From: Oscillospiraceae bacterium
Lineage (GTDB): Bacteria > Bacillota > Clostridia > Oscillospirales > Oscillospiraceae
DNA: 6,970 nt
Direction: 5' to 3'
NCBI GenBank assembly: GCA_902767395.1
Contig: CACXHI010000192.1
Location: forward strand, 1-6,970
A program made the position numbers and the translations under genes. Positions 1 through 5,539 of this stretch are shown here, in pieces. Position 1 is the first letter of the stretch, and each line of letters starts with the position of its first letter. Below the pieces are notes generated by a model. That model was not told the DNA's origin and did no database searches. It saw only the letters and a program-made list of their open reading frames with translations.

Positions 1-1
1 G

Positions 2-1030
2 ATATTCGGGACGCCGAAGCTGCAATGGGCCGCGCTGCTTGTGGTTTTGTTTTTTGCCGCGTTGGTTTCCTATGGGGCCATCCTCGCCCCCGGGATGGAT
101 TCCACGCATTTCCTGAAGACGGTGTTCGGGACGCGCTATGTGATTCTGCGGATTCTTGTCTACACGCTTGGCGCCGGTGCAGTCTTTTTCCTGCTCGAAA
201 CGCTGTCCGACAGCCCGTGGGCCGCGATGCCCGCCGCGCTGATTTTTGCCGCCTCCCAGATTCATGGACATGCTGTGTCCTGCTTCTTGGCGGCTGGACT
301 GTTCCTGCTGCTGCTCTATCTGCGGCAGGAGAGAACGGACTTTGCAGGGGAACTGCCCTATCTGGGAGCCTGCCTGCTGTTTGCGCCGATGATTACCCTG
401 TTGCCTGGTATGATTTGGCTGGCGGTTTGTTTCGTGGCAGCGCATTGGTGGAAGCTGTTCCATTACTACCGGACGGGCTCCTGTTCCGGGCGGAATTTGA
501 TCTGGGCTGCGGTTGCCGCTGTGGTCGTTTGGATTCTGGTGATCATGCTCGCAGCTGCGCTTCACTGGTTCCTGCTGATGCAGTTCCGTCTTTCTGGGTT
601 CCTTTCCGGCTTGAAGCCTTCCGAGCTCCGTTCCGGCATTGCGTTCATCCTCAGACAGAGCGTCCTGTGCTTCCGTATCCCGAGGCTCGGGATGGCGGCG
701 GAGCTCCTGCTGGATGCACCGCTCCTTGGCTTTGGCTTCTGGGGCCTCTTCTCCGCGTGGACGCTGGGAGTGCGGCGTCGCAACGCGCGCGGGATCTTCG
801 TGCTGAGCGTTTGCGCGGCCTTGGGCCTGTTTTGGCTGGTGACGGGCAGATATCAGCTGACCCTGCCGCTGGCGATGGCGGCAAGCTGCGTCCTTGCGGA
901 TGCGGAGTTGGGCAACAAGCGCTGGATCTGTATTGTGATGGCGGCCACCGGCGTCTGCTGGTATCTGCTTCTCGAGATCGGCGCATGGAGCATTCCTTTG
1001 ACTGAGGGCGTGCGGTATCGCCTGAGATAA
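2..1030 (+). CDS. Polytopic membrane protein, C-terminal part, function unknown
   Basis: The reading frame is open from the window edge to TAA at 1028-1030, so the true start lies upstream; the GTG at 41 is just an internal valine. About 342 residues are visible. They are very rich in Leu, Ala, Phe and Trp, with roughly eight or nine hydrophobic stretches of membrane-spanning length, for example near visible residues 9-29, 46-65, 87-104, 120-147, 165-186, 233-252, 262-280 and 305-324. Short loops with basic residues (such as VRRRNARG) separate them, and the protein ends in a basic tail. I recognise no catalytic motif. An integral-membrane glycosyltransferase of the GT-C type or a transporter-like protein is possible, but this is a guess from topology alone. 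The gene ends 28 nt before rpiB and may be co-transcribed with it, since no promoter is evident in the gap. Confidence is high for a coding membrane protein and low for any function. Confidence 0.75.
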   Translation: MFGTPKLQWAALLVVLFFAALVSYGAILAPGMDSTHFLKTVFGTRYVILRILVYTLGAGAVFFLLETLSDSPWAAMPAALIFAASQIHGHAVSCFLAAGLFLLLLYLRQERTDFAGELPYLGACLLFAPMITLLPGMIWLAVCFVAAHWWKLFHYYRTGSCSGRNLIWAAVAAVVVWILVIMLAAALHWFLLMQFRLSGFLSGLKPSELRSGIAFILRQSVLCFRIPRLGMAAELLLDAPLLGFGFWGLFSAWTLGVRRRNARGIFVLSVCAALGLFWLVTGRYQLTLPLAMAASCVLADAELGNKRWICIVMAATGVCWYLLLEIGAWSIPLTEGVRYRLR

Positions 1031-1058
1031 CAGAAAACGATCCAAGGAGGAAACACAA

Positions 1059-1493
1059 ATGATTGCATTGGCATGTGACCACGGCGCACTGGAGCTTAAA
1101 GAGGCGATCAAGGCGCATCTGGACGCACGGGGACTTGCGTACCGTGACTTTGGAACCAACACCAAAGAAAGCTGCGACTATCCCGATTTTGTCGCGCCTG
1201 CGGCGAAGGCTGTCGCGGCGGGAGAGTGTGAAAAGGGAATTGTCTGCTGCACGACGGGAATCGGCGTTTCGATTGTTGCCAACAAGGTGCATGGGATTCG
1301 CTGTGCGCTGCTCCACGACCACATGAGCGCCCGCCTGACCAGACAGCACAACAACGCCAATATGATGGCGCTCGGCGCGGCCATTACCCCGCCTGCCATG
1401 GCGATGGAGCTGATTGACATTTTTCTGGACACGGAATTCCAAGGCGGACGGCATCAGCGCCGTGTCGATAAAATCACCGCGCTCGAGGGCTGA
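1059..1493 (+). CDS. rpiB: Ribose-5-phosphate isomerase B (RpiB/LacAB family)
   Basis: Cytosolic enzyme that interconverts ribose 5-phosphate and ribulose 5-phosphate in the non-oxidative pentose phosphate pathway. At 144 residues it has normal family length. Visible signatures: N-terminal IALACDHGA with the substrate-binding Asp7-His8; the FGTNTKESCDYPDF segment; the catalytic loop CTTGIGVSIVANK with the expected active-site Cys at residue 64; RQHNNANMMALG with the general-acid His97; and the C-terminal GGRHQRRV phosphate-contact region. Family roles are taken from known RpiB structures. The residue after Cys64 is Thr, where characterised RpiB proteins usually have Gly, so some substrate shift (for example to allose 6-phosphate or another phosphosugar) cannot be excluded. 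The ATG start is supported by AAGGAGG at 1044-1050, 8 nt upstream. It follows the membrane protein gene by 28 nt and is followed within 13 nt by a strong terminator hairpin. Confidence 0.95.
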   Translation: MIALACDHGALELKEAIKAHLDARGLAYRDFGTNTKESCDYPDFVAPAAKAVAAGECEKGIVCCTTGIGVSIVANKVHGIRCALLHDHMSARLTRQHNNANMMALGAAITPPAMAMELIDIFLDTEFQGGRHQRRVDKITALEG

Positions 1494-1506
1494 GTCCTTG
1501 CTGCAT

Positions 1507-1540
1507 AGAAAAAACCTGCCGCAGACGGCAGGTTTTTTCT
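1507..1540. terminator. Bidirectional intrinsic terminator between rpiB and the kinase operon
   Basis: Two 15-nt arms (1507-1521 and 1526-1540) are perfectly complementary around the 4-nt loop CAGA. The inner G+C-rich core (CCTGCCG / CGGCAGG) is flanked by six A on the left and six T on the right, so transcripts of either strand form a stable hairpin followed by a U-run. It lies 13 nt after the rpiB stop and 37 nt after the stop of the convergent kinase gene, so it probably ends both transcription units. Confidence 0.93.
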
Positions 1541-1576
1541 ATGTCGGAAGCGTCCGAGCGGAGAAGCGTTTGCACA

Positions 1577-3091
1577 TTACGTTTTGTAATGGCCCGTATC
1601 CTCCGCGTCTTTTCCGCCGTACTTGCTTCCATATTTGCTCTTGCCATAGCCGTATCCATACCCGTAGCCATAGCCGTAACCATAGCCGTACCCGTAGCCG
1701 TAGCCCTTTCGGCCGGTGTAGCCATAACCGGAGGAGCTGGTGGAGTGGACTGCCTGGTTCAGAATGCAGCCGAGGAAGCGAATGTCCATGCTGTTGAGGC
1801 CGCTTGCACTGTCCAGAATTGCGGTGCGGGAGATATAGTCCTGCCGAACCACGTAGATCACGCCGTCAACCCACTGGGAAATGCTGGCCGCGTCGGAGAG
1901 CAGACCGCTGGGCGCGGTATCCACGATCACAAAGTCGGCTCGTTCACGTAAATCATCCATGATTTCCTTGAGCCGGGGAGAGGCAAGGAAATTCAGCGGC
2001 TGTTCAGCTATTTTGTCTCCGCAGATCAGGCGCAGACTGGAACCCTCGACCGGGGAGAGGGCGGAGTCAAGCTCGTCGATTTTTCCCGCAATCAATTCGA
2101 CCAGACCGTAGGTGGGGGCTTTGATCCCAAACAGATCCTTCAGCGACTGCTTGCGCAGGTCGCAGTCCACCAAGATCACCCGGTTGCCCTGCTCCGCCAG
2201 AGCCAATGCGAGGTTGGCGGAAATCGTGGTTTTGCCTTCACCGGGGCTGGTGGAGTTCACCATAATGACCTTGGCCGCATGGTTTTCCAACTCTTTAAAC
2301 AGTTGGAAGCGGATAGACCGGATCGCTTCGACGTAGCCCTCGTTCAGATGCGCGTTGGTCAGCAGCACGGTTTTGTCGCCCTTGCTTCTGGCCTTGAAGC
2401 GAACCTGCGGCAAAAGGCCGAGACAGGGAACGTTCAGCATCTCATGCAGATCCTCGGAATTGTGAACGGTCTTGCGCAAGAAAGCAAACAGCGCAATGAT
2501 AAGAAGACCCCCGATCATGCCGTAGAGACCCCACTTGACGGTAGGCCAAACGAGGTCCAAGTAATTGGAAGGCTGCGTGGGCAGGGGCCCCTCCTCAAAT
2601 AATTCCAATGCAAAGCTTCCCAGAATCTCGGCGCCCGCCTTCGGAAAAATGTCCGTTGCCATGTGCAGAGCGTCGCGTGCACGCTCCGGCGTGGTGCCTC
2701 GGGAGGTAAAAATCAGCAGCGTAGCCTCTGCGCGACAGCTTACACTCGCAGAGAGGAGGACGGTGTCGTATTTCTCCTGTATCAGGTTCTTGGCGCGATC
2801 GGAGGACATGACGTAAGGATAGTTATTTGCCAGTGTAAGGGCGGCGTTGGAGTCCGTGCGAAAGCCGACGTTATTGATGTCCATGCTTCCGTTCTTGTTG
2901 GCTGACACGCGGTAGACGGCAAAGGTCTCATAGTAGGGGCTGTAGTTTTTCTTGCCGAGCTGAATGCGGTAGACAGACATGCACAGACAGAGAATCAGCG
3001 GAATCCAGAAGAGTCTCGGAAAAACCCGAAGATAATTGTGCAGGAAGACGGATATACTGAAGTTATTTGATTGCGTTTCCTTTTCTTCCAT
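1577..3091 (-). CDS. BY-kinase 2: fused Wzz/CpsC-like membrane domain and tyrosine autokinase with (GY)10 tail
   Basis: A 504-residue bacterial tyrosine kinase, the last gene of the operon. The frame is open to 3346, but I place the start at ATG 3091 (MEEKETQ): AAGGAGG lies 9 nt upstream, and the 85 extra codons would only re-read the previous gene's Gly-Tyr tail out of frame. Order of parts: transmembrane segment about residues 24-42; an extracytoplasmic region of about 145 residues; transmembrane segment about 187-206; cytoplasmic P-loop kinase. The kinase has Walker A STSPGEGKTT (280-289, Lys287), Walker A' VILVDCDLRK (305-314) and Walker B FVIVDTAPSG (387-396). The C-terminus (455-504) carries 15 tyrosines: GYGY, an uninterrupted (GY)10G run at 463-483, then KSKYGSKYGG and a last Tyr502. 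In the family such tails are autophosphorylated in trans and dephosphorylated by the CpsB-type phosphatase, here encoded first in the operon. Membrane domain and kinase are on one chain, whereas many Firmicutes split them into CpsC and CpsD. Confidence 0.93.
   Translation of the reverse strand: MEEKETQSNNFSISVFLHNYLRVFPRLFWIPLILCLCMSVYRIQLGKKNYSPYYETFAVYRVSANKNGSMDINNVGFRTDSNAALTLANNYPYVMSSDRAKNLIQEKYDTVLLSASVSCRAEATLLIFTSRGTTPERARDALHMATDIFPKAGAEILGSFALELFEEGPLPTQPSNYLDLVWPTVKWGLYGMIGGLLIIALFAFLRKTVHNSEDLHEMLNVPCLGLLPQVRFKARSKGDKTVLLTNAHLNEGYVEAIRSIRFQLFKELENHAAKVIMVNSTSPGEGKTTISANLALALAEQGNRVILVDCDLRKQSLKDLFGIKAPTYGLVELIAGKIDELDSALSPVEGSSLRLICGDKIAEQPLNFLASPRLKEIMDDLRERADFVIVDTAPSGLLSDAASISQWVDGVIYVVRQDYISRTAILDSASGLNSMDIRFLGCILNQAVHSTSSSGYGYTGRKGYGYGYGYGYGYGYGYGYGYGKSKYGSKYGGKDAEDTGHYKT
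1586..1729 (-). repeat. Gly-Tyr repeat tail of BY-kinase 2, hexamer-periodic DNA
   Basis: This stretch encodes residues 455-502 of the downstream kinase. The core at 1643-1705 encodes an unbroken (GY)10G. On the + strand it reads as a 6-nt period of the form NCCRTA. Glycine codons vary (GGC, GGA, GGG, GGT) and tyrosines alternate between TAT and TAC for most of its length, so the peptide is better conserved than the DNA. The 17-mer CCGTAGCCATAGCCGTA at 1662-1678 recurs three times in the tail of the upstream kinase gene. Confidence 0.9.
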
Positions 3092-3095
3092 GACT

Positions 3096-4673
3096 TCAAT
3101 CCTCCTTCCTTCGACTGGTGGCGAGCTTGACAGAATCCTGTGCAGATTTCCCGCCGCCCGTCGCCGCTTCACTGTCGTCCTTCTGGGTCGGACGCTTGCC
3201 GTAGCCATAGCCGTAGTTTTTGTTTTTATACCCACCGTAGCCGTAGCCATAGCCGTAGCCGCGCCCATAGCCGTAGCCATAGCCGTATCGGTGACCGCCC
3301 AACAGACGGGCGGCGACGTTGGCCGCATGTACGTCGTTGAAGACATAGCCTAAGAAGCGCGCGCGGCAACGGTTCAAAGCGTCAATCGCGTCGTTAATGG
3401 TGCGATCCGGCAGCAGATCCTGACGCACAACAAGGATTGAGGCGTCTGCCAAATCGCACAGAACCTCACTGTCGGTAAAAAAGCCGATGGGCGGGGAGTC
3501 GAGGATGATATACTCAAATCGGTCACAGAGGTCATGCAGCAGAGACTTCATTTTTTCTGAGCCAAGCAGCTCACCCGAGTGCCGTGTAACGTTGGAGGCA
3601 AAGAGAAGATACAGGTTTTCGGCCTTCCGGTACTGGATGGATTCCTCCAGAAGCTCCGGCGTATAGGACTCCTTGAGCAGCGCAGTGAGGGTCTTCGCAC
3701 GGTCCGGCTTTGTTTCAAAAATCAAGTGCTGGGCGGACTTTCGCAGGTCGCAATCTACCAAAAGAACCCGCTTGTGTTTCCGGGCCAGACTTAGGGCAAG
3801 GTTGGCCGCAACAGTCGATTTTCCCTCGTTTTCTCCGACCGAGCCAATCAGGATCGTCTTGCAGCCGTGCTGTCTACGGGCGTGTTCGACCTGCGTGCGA
3901 AGCTGATAGATCGTTTCAACGTATAGGAAGGAGGTGGTAGGATCGGAAATCAGGAGGGAGGACTTCTGCCTTTTGATCATGCTGCGCAGCGTCTTGTTTT
4001 TGCGTTGATGGTTCAAGGTGACCAGGAGCGAACCGTCGATCTGGTTTCTCGCGCCGGCGATGGTCTGCACGGTTCTCGAAAAAACACAAAGTGCTGCCAA
4101 AAGCACGATCATCATCAGCGCTCCGAGTGGCACGGAAATCATTAAGGCCCGCCGCTGAATCGAATGCAGAACGCTTTTGTCGGGAACGGCAGGCGACGTA
4201 ATCAAGTCCAGTGAGAGCGAGGAGAATACGATGGAGGCGTAGTCCTCATAGTGATCCAAAATACCCTTGCACATGTAGTAGGCGTTGCGTGGGCTTGGGG
4301 CAGATACCACAAGCCGAATGATGTTGGTGTCCTCTACGATGGAGGTGGAGACGGTTGCGCCTTCCGTGTCCTTTCCGAGAATCCGCTGCACACGGCTGGT
4401 CAGAATGCTGCCGGAAAGAAACTCGGAGAACTGCTCTGTGGCAGACGCGGTGACTATGGTGGCAGATTGGGAGGAAGTGTTTCGCGGCGTGACTGCGAAG
4501 GTTGCGGTACAGGTGTACGTGGGATGCACCAGAAGGGTCGTGTAGATATAGGTCAACAATGCGAACAAACCCGCGCCCATCAGAACCATCCAAAAGTTCT
4601 TCCAGATCCGCCGCAGAATGCAGTATGGCTCAACCTCTGCGCAATTGATGGAAACGATTTGCGTTTGGTTCAT
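3096..4673 (-). CDS. BY-kinase 1: fused Wzz/CpsC-like membrane domain and tyrosine autokinase with Gly-Tyr tail
   Basis: A 525-residue bacterial tyrosine kinase. Order of parts: transmembrane segment about residues 26-48; extracytoplasmic Wzz-type region (about 49-176) with a proline-containing SPAVPDKS stretch just before the second transmembrane segment at 177-198; a linker; then the cytoplasmic kinase with Walker A GSVGENEGKST (277-287, Lys285), Walker A' VLLVDCDLRK (303-312) and Walker B YIILDSPPIG (388-397). The tail at 463-492 holds 12 tyrosines in Gly-Tyr runs broken by RG, GYKNKN and similar, followed by a charged, disordered-looking C-terminus. The P-loop lacks the PGEGK proline found in the second kinase. 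Start choice: ATG at 4673 (MNQTQ) has GAGAGG at 4681-4686, 7 nt upstream. An ATG five codons earlier (4688) overlaps the previous stop as ATGA and remains possible. The last codons contain the ribosome binding site of the next gene, which begins 4 nt after this stop, so the two kinases are probably made together. Confidence 0.93.
   Translation of the reverse strand: MNQTQIVSINCAEVEPYCILRRIWKNFWMVLMGAGLFALLTYIYTTLLVHPTYTCTATFAVTPRNTSSQSATIVTASATEQFSEFLSGSILTSRVQRILGKDTEGATVSTSIVEDTNIIRLVVSAPSPRNAYYMCKGILDHYEDYASIVFSSLSLDLITSPAVPDKSVLHSIQRRALMISVPLGALMMIVLLAALCVFSRTVQTIAGARNQIDGSLLVTLNHQRKNKTLRSMIKRQKSSLLISDPTTSFLYVETIYQLRTQVEHARRQHGCKTILIGSVGENEGKSTVAANLALSLARKHKRVLLVDCDLRKSAQHLIFETKPDRAKTLTALLKESYTPELLEESIQYRKAENLYLLFASNVTRHSGELLGSEKMKSLLHDLCDRFEYIILDSPPIGFFTDSEVLCDLADASILVVRQDLLPDRTINDAIDALNRCRARFLGYVFNDVHAANVAARLLGGHRYGYGYGYGRGYGYGYGYGGYKNKNYGYGYGKRPTQKDDSEAATGGGKSAQDSVKLATSRRKED
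3101..3107 (-). promoter_or_regulatory. Ribosome binding site deciding the BY-kinase 2 start
   Basis: AAGGAGG on the - strand lies 9 nt before ATG 3091 and inside the last codons (Arg-Lys-Glu-Asp) of BY-kinase 1. It fixes the start at 3091 against the longer open frame and suggests translational coupling of the two kinases. Confidence 0.88.
3198..3287 (-). repeat. Gly-Tyr repeat tail of BY-kinase 1, hexamer-periodic DNA
   Basis: This stretch encodes residues 463-492 of the upstream kinase, with 12 tyrosines in three Gly-Tyr blocks. The 17-mer CCGTAGCCATAGCCGTA (+ strand) occurs here three times, at 3199-3215, 3241-3257 and 3271-3287, and once more in the tail of the other kinase at 1662-1678. 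The copies are in the same orientation and in the same codon phase in both genes. Confidence 0.9.
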
Positions 4674-4680
4674 GGCGCAA

Positions 4681-4686
4681 CCTCTC
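4681..4686 (-). promoter_or_regulatory. Probable ribosome binding site for BY-kinase 1
   Basis: GAGAGG lies 7 nt before ATG 4673 and overlaps the stop codon of the Ig-like protein gene (TGA, 4685-4687). It favours 4673 over the ATG at 4688, which has only a weak GGTGGT upstream but would be ATGA-coupled to that stop. Confidence 0.6.
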
Positions 4687-5521
4687 ATTCTACCACCACG
4701 GTAAGAATGGCCGTGGCAGTTTCTCCGGAGATTCCGGTGTAGTAATAGTAGACCTCATACGTTCCCGGTGTAGAGAGACGGACGTTGGAGTCATTGATCG
4801 AAACAGAGGAAAGGGGAATTACGACGCTTTGATCCTTTTCCATCGGATCAGTGACCTTGGACAGGTATTGGGAGTAGTCCAGTTCGTCTCCCATGTGCGC
4901 ATAGATCAGATAATCGCGCAGGGTAATCTGGGCTCTGGTACGGGAATTATCGACGATTTGGACACTCAGCGGCAGCGTAACAGTGTCCCCCATTCGATTG
5001 GCAGCGCTGAGAACGACCTGATAGGTGCCGGGAATCGTATTGACGACGGTGCTTTTCTCCAGCTTCACCCTTCCGGAGATGTCCCCCTCGAGCAGATCCT
5101 GTACGACGACCGTGCCGTCAAATCGAACCGTTTCGTTGACGCCGAAGGTCATAGGCCGTGTCAGCTCGAACCGGGGAGAAACATAGTCCACGTACCGAGC
5201 GCGTCTGGTGTAGGTGGCATAGTTGGAGGCCTGATCGAACACAATATAGGAAACGGTGAATTCTGCGTTCCCCATGAAGGAGGAATGAGTCTGAATCCGA
5301 ATCTCTTCGGTCAGATCACCGTCCCTGTCGTCTGTTGCGGTGAGGCCCTGAAGCAGGGCAGCGTCCGGATCCGTGACGCTGACCTCGATGAGATCGGCCT
5401 CGACGTGAAATTCCGGCGGGGTATTGTCTTCGGTGGTTCGGACGTAAAAAAACAGAGCGGCAGCACTGACAAGTGCGATGCAGAACAGAACGACAAGCAC
5501 AACGCGAATCAGTCTAATCAT
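4685..5521 (-). CDS. Membrane-anchored extracellular protein with three Ig-like (DUF5011/HYR-like) modules
   Basis: A 278-residue protein with one N-terminal hydrophobic segment (about residues 5-27) preceded by arginines. This fits a signal anchor with the rest outside the cell; I see no lipobox and no LPXTG. The exterior looks like three beta-sandwich modules: about 35-112, opening with TPPEF and carrying ATDDRDGDLTEEI; about 115-191, opening with SPRFEL, carrying EGDISGRV and ending in PGTYQVVLSAANRMGDTVTL; and about 196-278, ending in PGTYEVYYYYTGISGETATAILTVVV. The DGDLT/EGDIS and PGTY patterns are typical of bacterial DUF5011 or cadherin/HYR-like repeats. Start: ATG 5521 is chosen because AAGGAG at 5534-5539 precedes it by 12 nt; a further in-frame ATG at 5560 would overlap the phosphatase gene by 23 nt and put charged residues before the anchor. 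Its place between phosphatase and kinases suggests a role at the envelope with the kinase membrane domains, such as ligand sensing or cell-wall binding. That is inference. Confidence 0.82.
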   Translation of the reverse strand: MIRLIRVVLVVLFCIALVSAAALFFYVRTTEDNTPPEFHVEADLIEVSVTDPDAALLQGLTATDDRDGDLTEEIRIQTHSSFMGNAEFTVSYIVFDQASNYATYTRRARYVDYVSPRFELTRPMTFGVNETVRFDGTVVVQDLLEGDISGRVKLEKSTVVNTIPGTYQVVLSAANRMGDTVTLPLSVQIVDNSRTRAQITLRDYLIYAHMGDELDYSQYLSKVTDPMEKDQSVVIPLSSVSINDSNVRLSTPGTYEVYYYYTGISGETATAILTVVVE

Positions 5522-5533
5522 AGCTTTCAGCTT

Positions 5534-5539
5534 CTCCTT
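5534..5539 (-). promoter_or_regulatory. Ribosome binding site for the Ig-like protein, overlapping the phosphatase stop
   Basis: AAGGAG on the - strand overlaps the TAA stop (5538-5540) of the phosphatase gene and lies 12 nt before ATG 5521. The spacing is somewhat long, but no better site precedes the in-frame ATG at 5560. Confidence 0.65.

Noticed and set aside
25..1005. Long + strand open frame overlapping the membrane protein gene
   Set aside because: Cys-, Arg- and Gly-rich composition typical of an out-of-frame reading of G+C-rich DNA. The other frame gives a coherent multi-pass membrane protein and runs in from the window edge.
1643..1705. Short tandem repeats considered as a CRISPR-like or other non-coding array
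   Set aside because: The 6-nt period is in codon phase and encodes Gly-Tyr within a kinase. There are no spacers of constant length and no cas genes.
1541..1951. + strand open frame with Ala-Val-Ile-rich, membrane-like stretches
   Set aside because: It is antisense to kinase 2. The hydrophobic run is only the complement of the GGC-TAY repeat read in another frame, and its ATG falls at the end of the terminator with no ribosome binding site.
3092..3346. N-terminal extension of kinase 2 to an ATG at 3346
   Set aside because: The 85 extra residues (rich in Ala-Met-Ala-Thr) are an out-of-frame reading of the Gly-Tyr repeat of kinase 1. A strong AAGGAGG directly precedes ATG 3091.
3036..3353. 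+ strand open frame with Ala-Val repeats opposite the end of kinase 1
   Set aside because: Same artefact as above: the complement of the Gly-Tyr repeat, with no ribosome binding site and full overlap with two well-supported genes.
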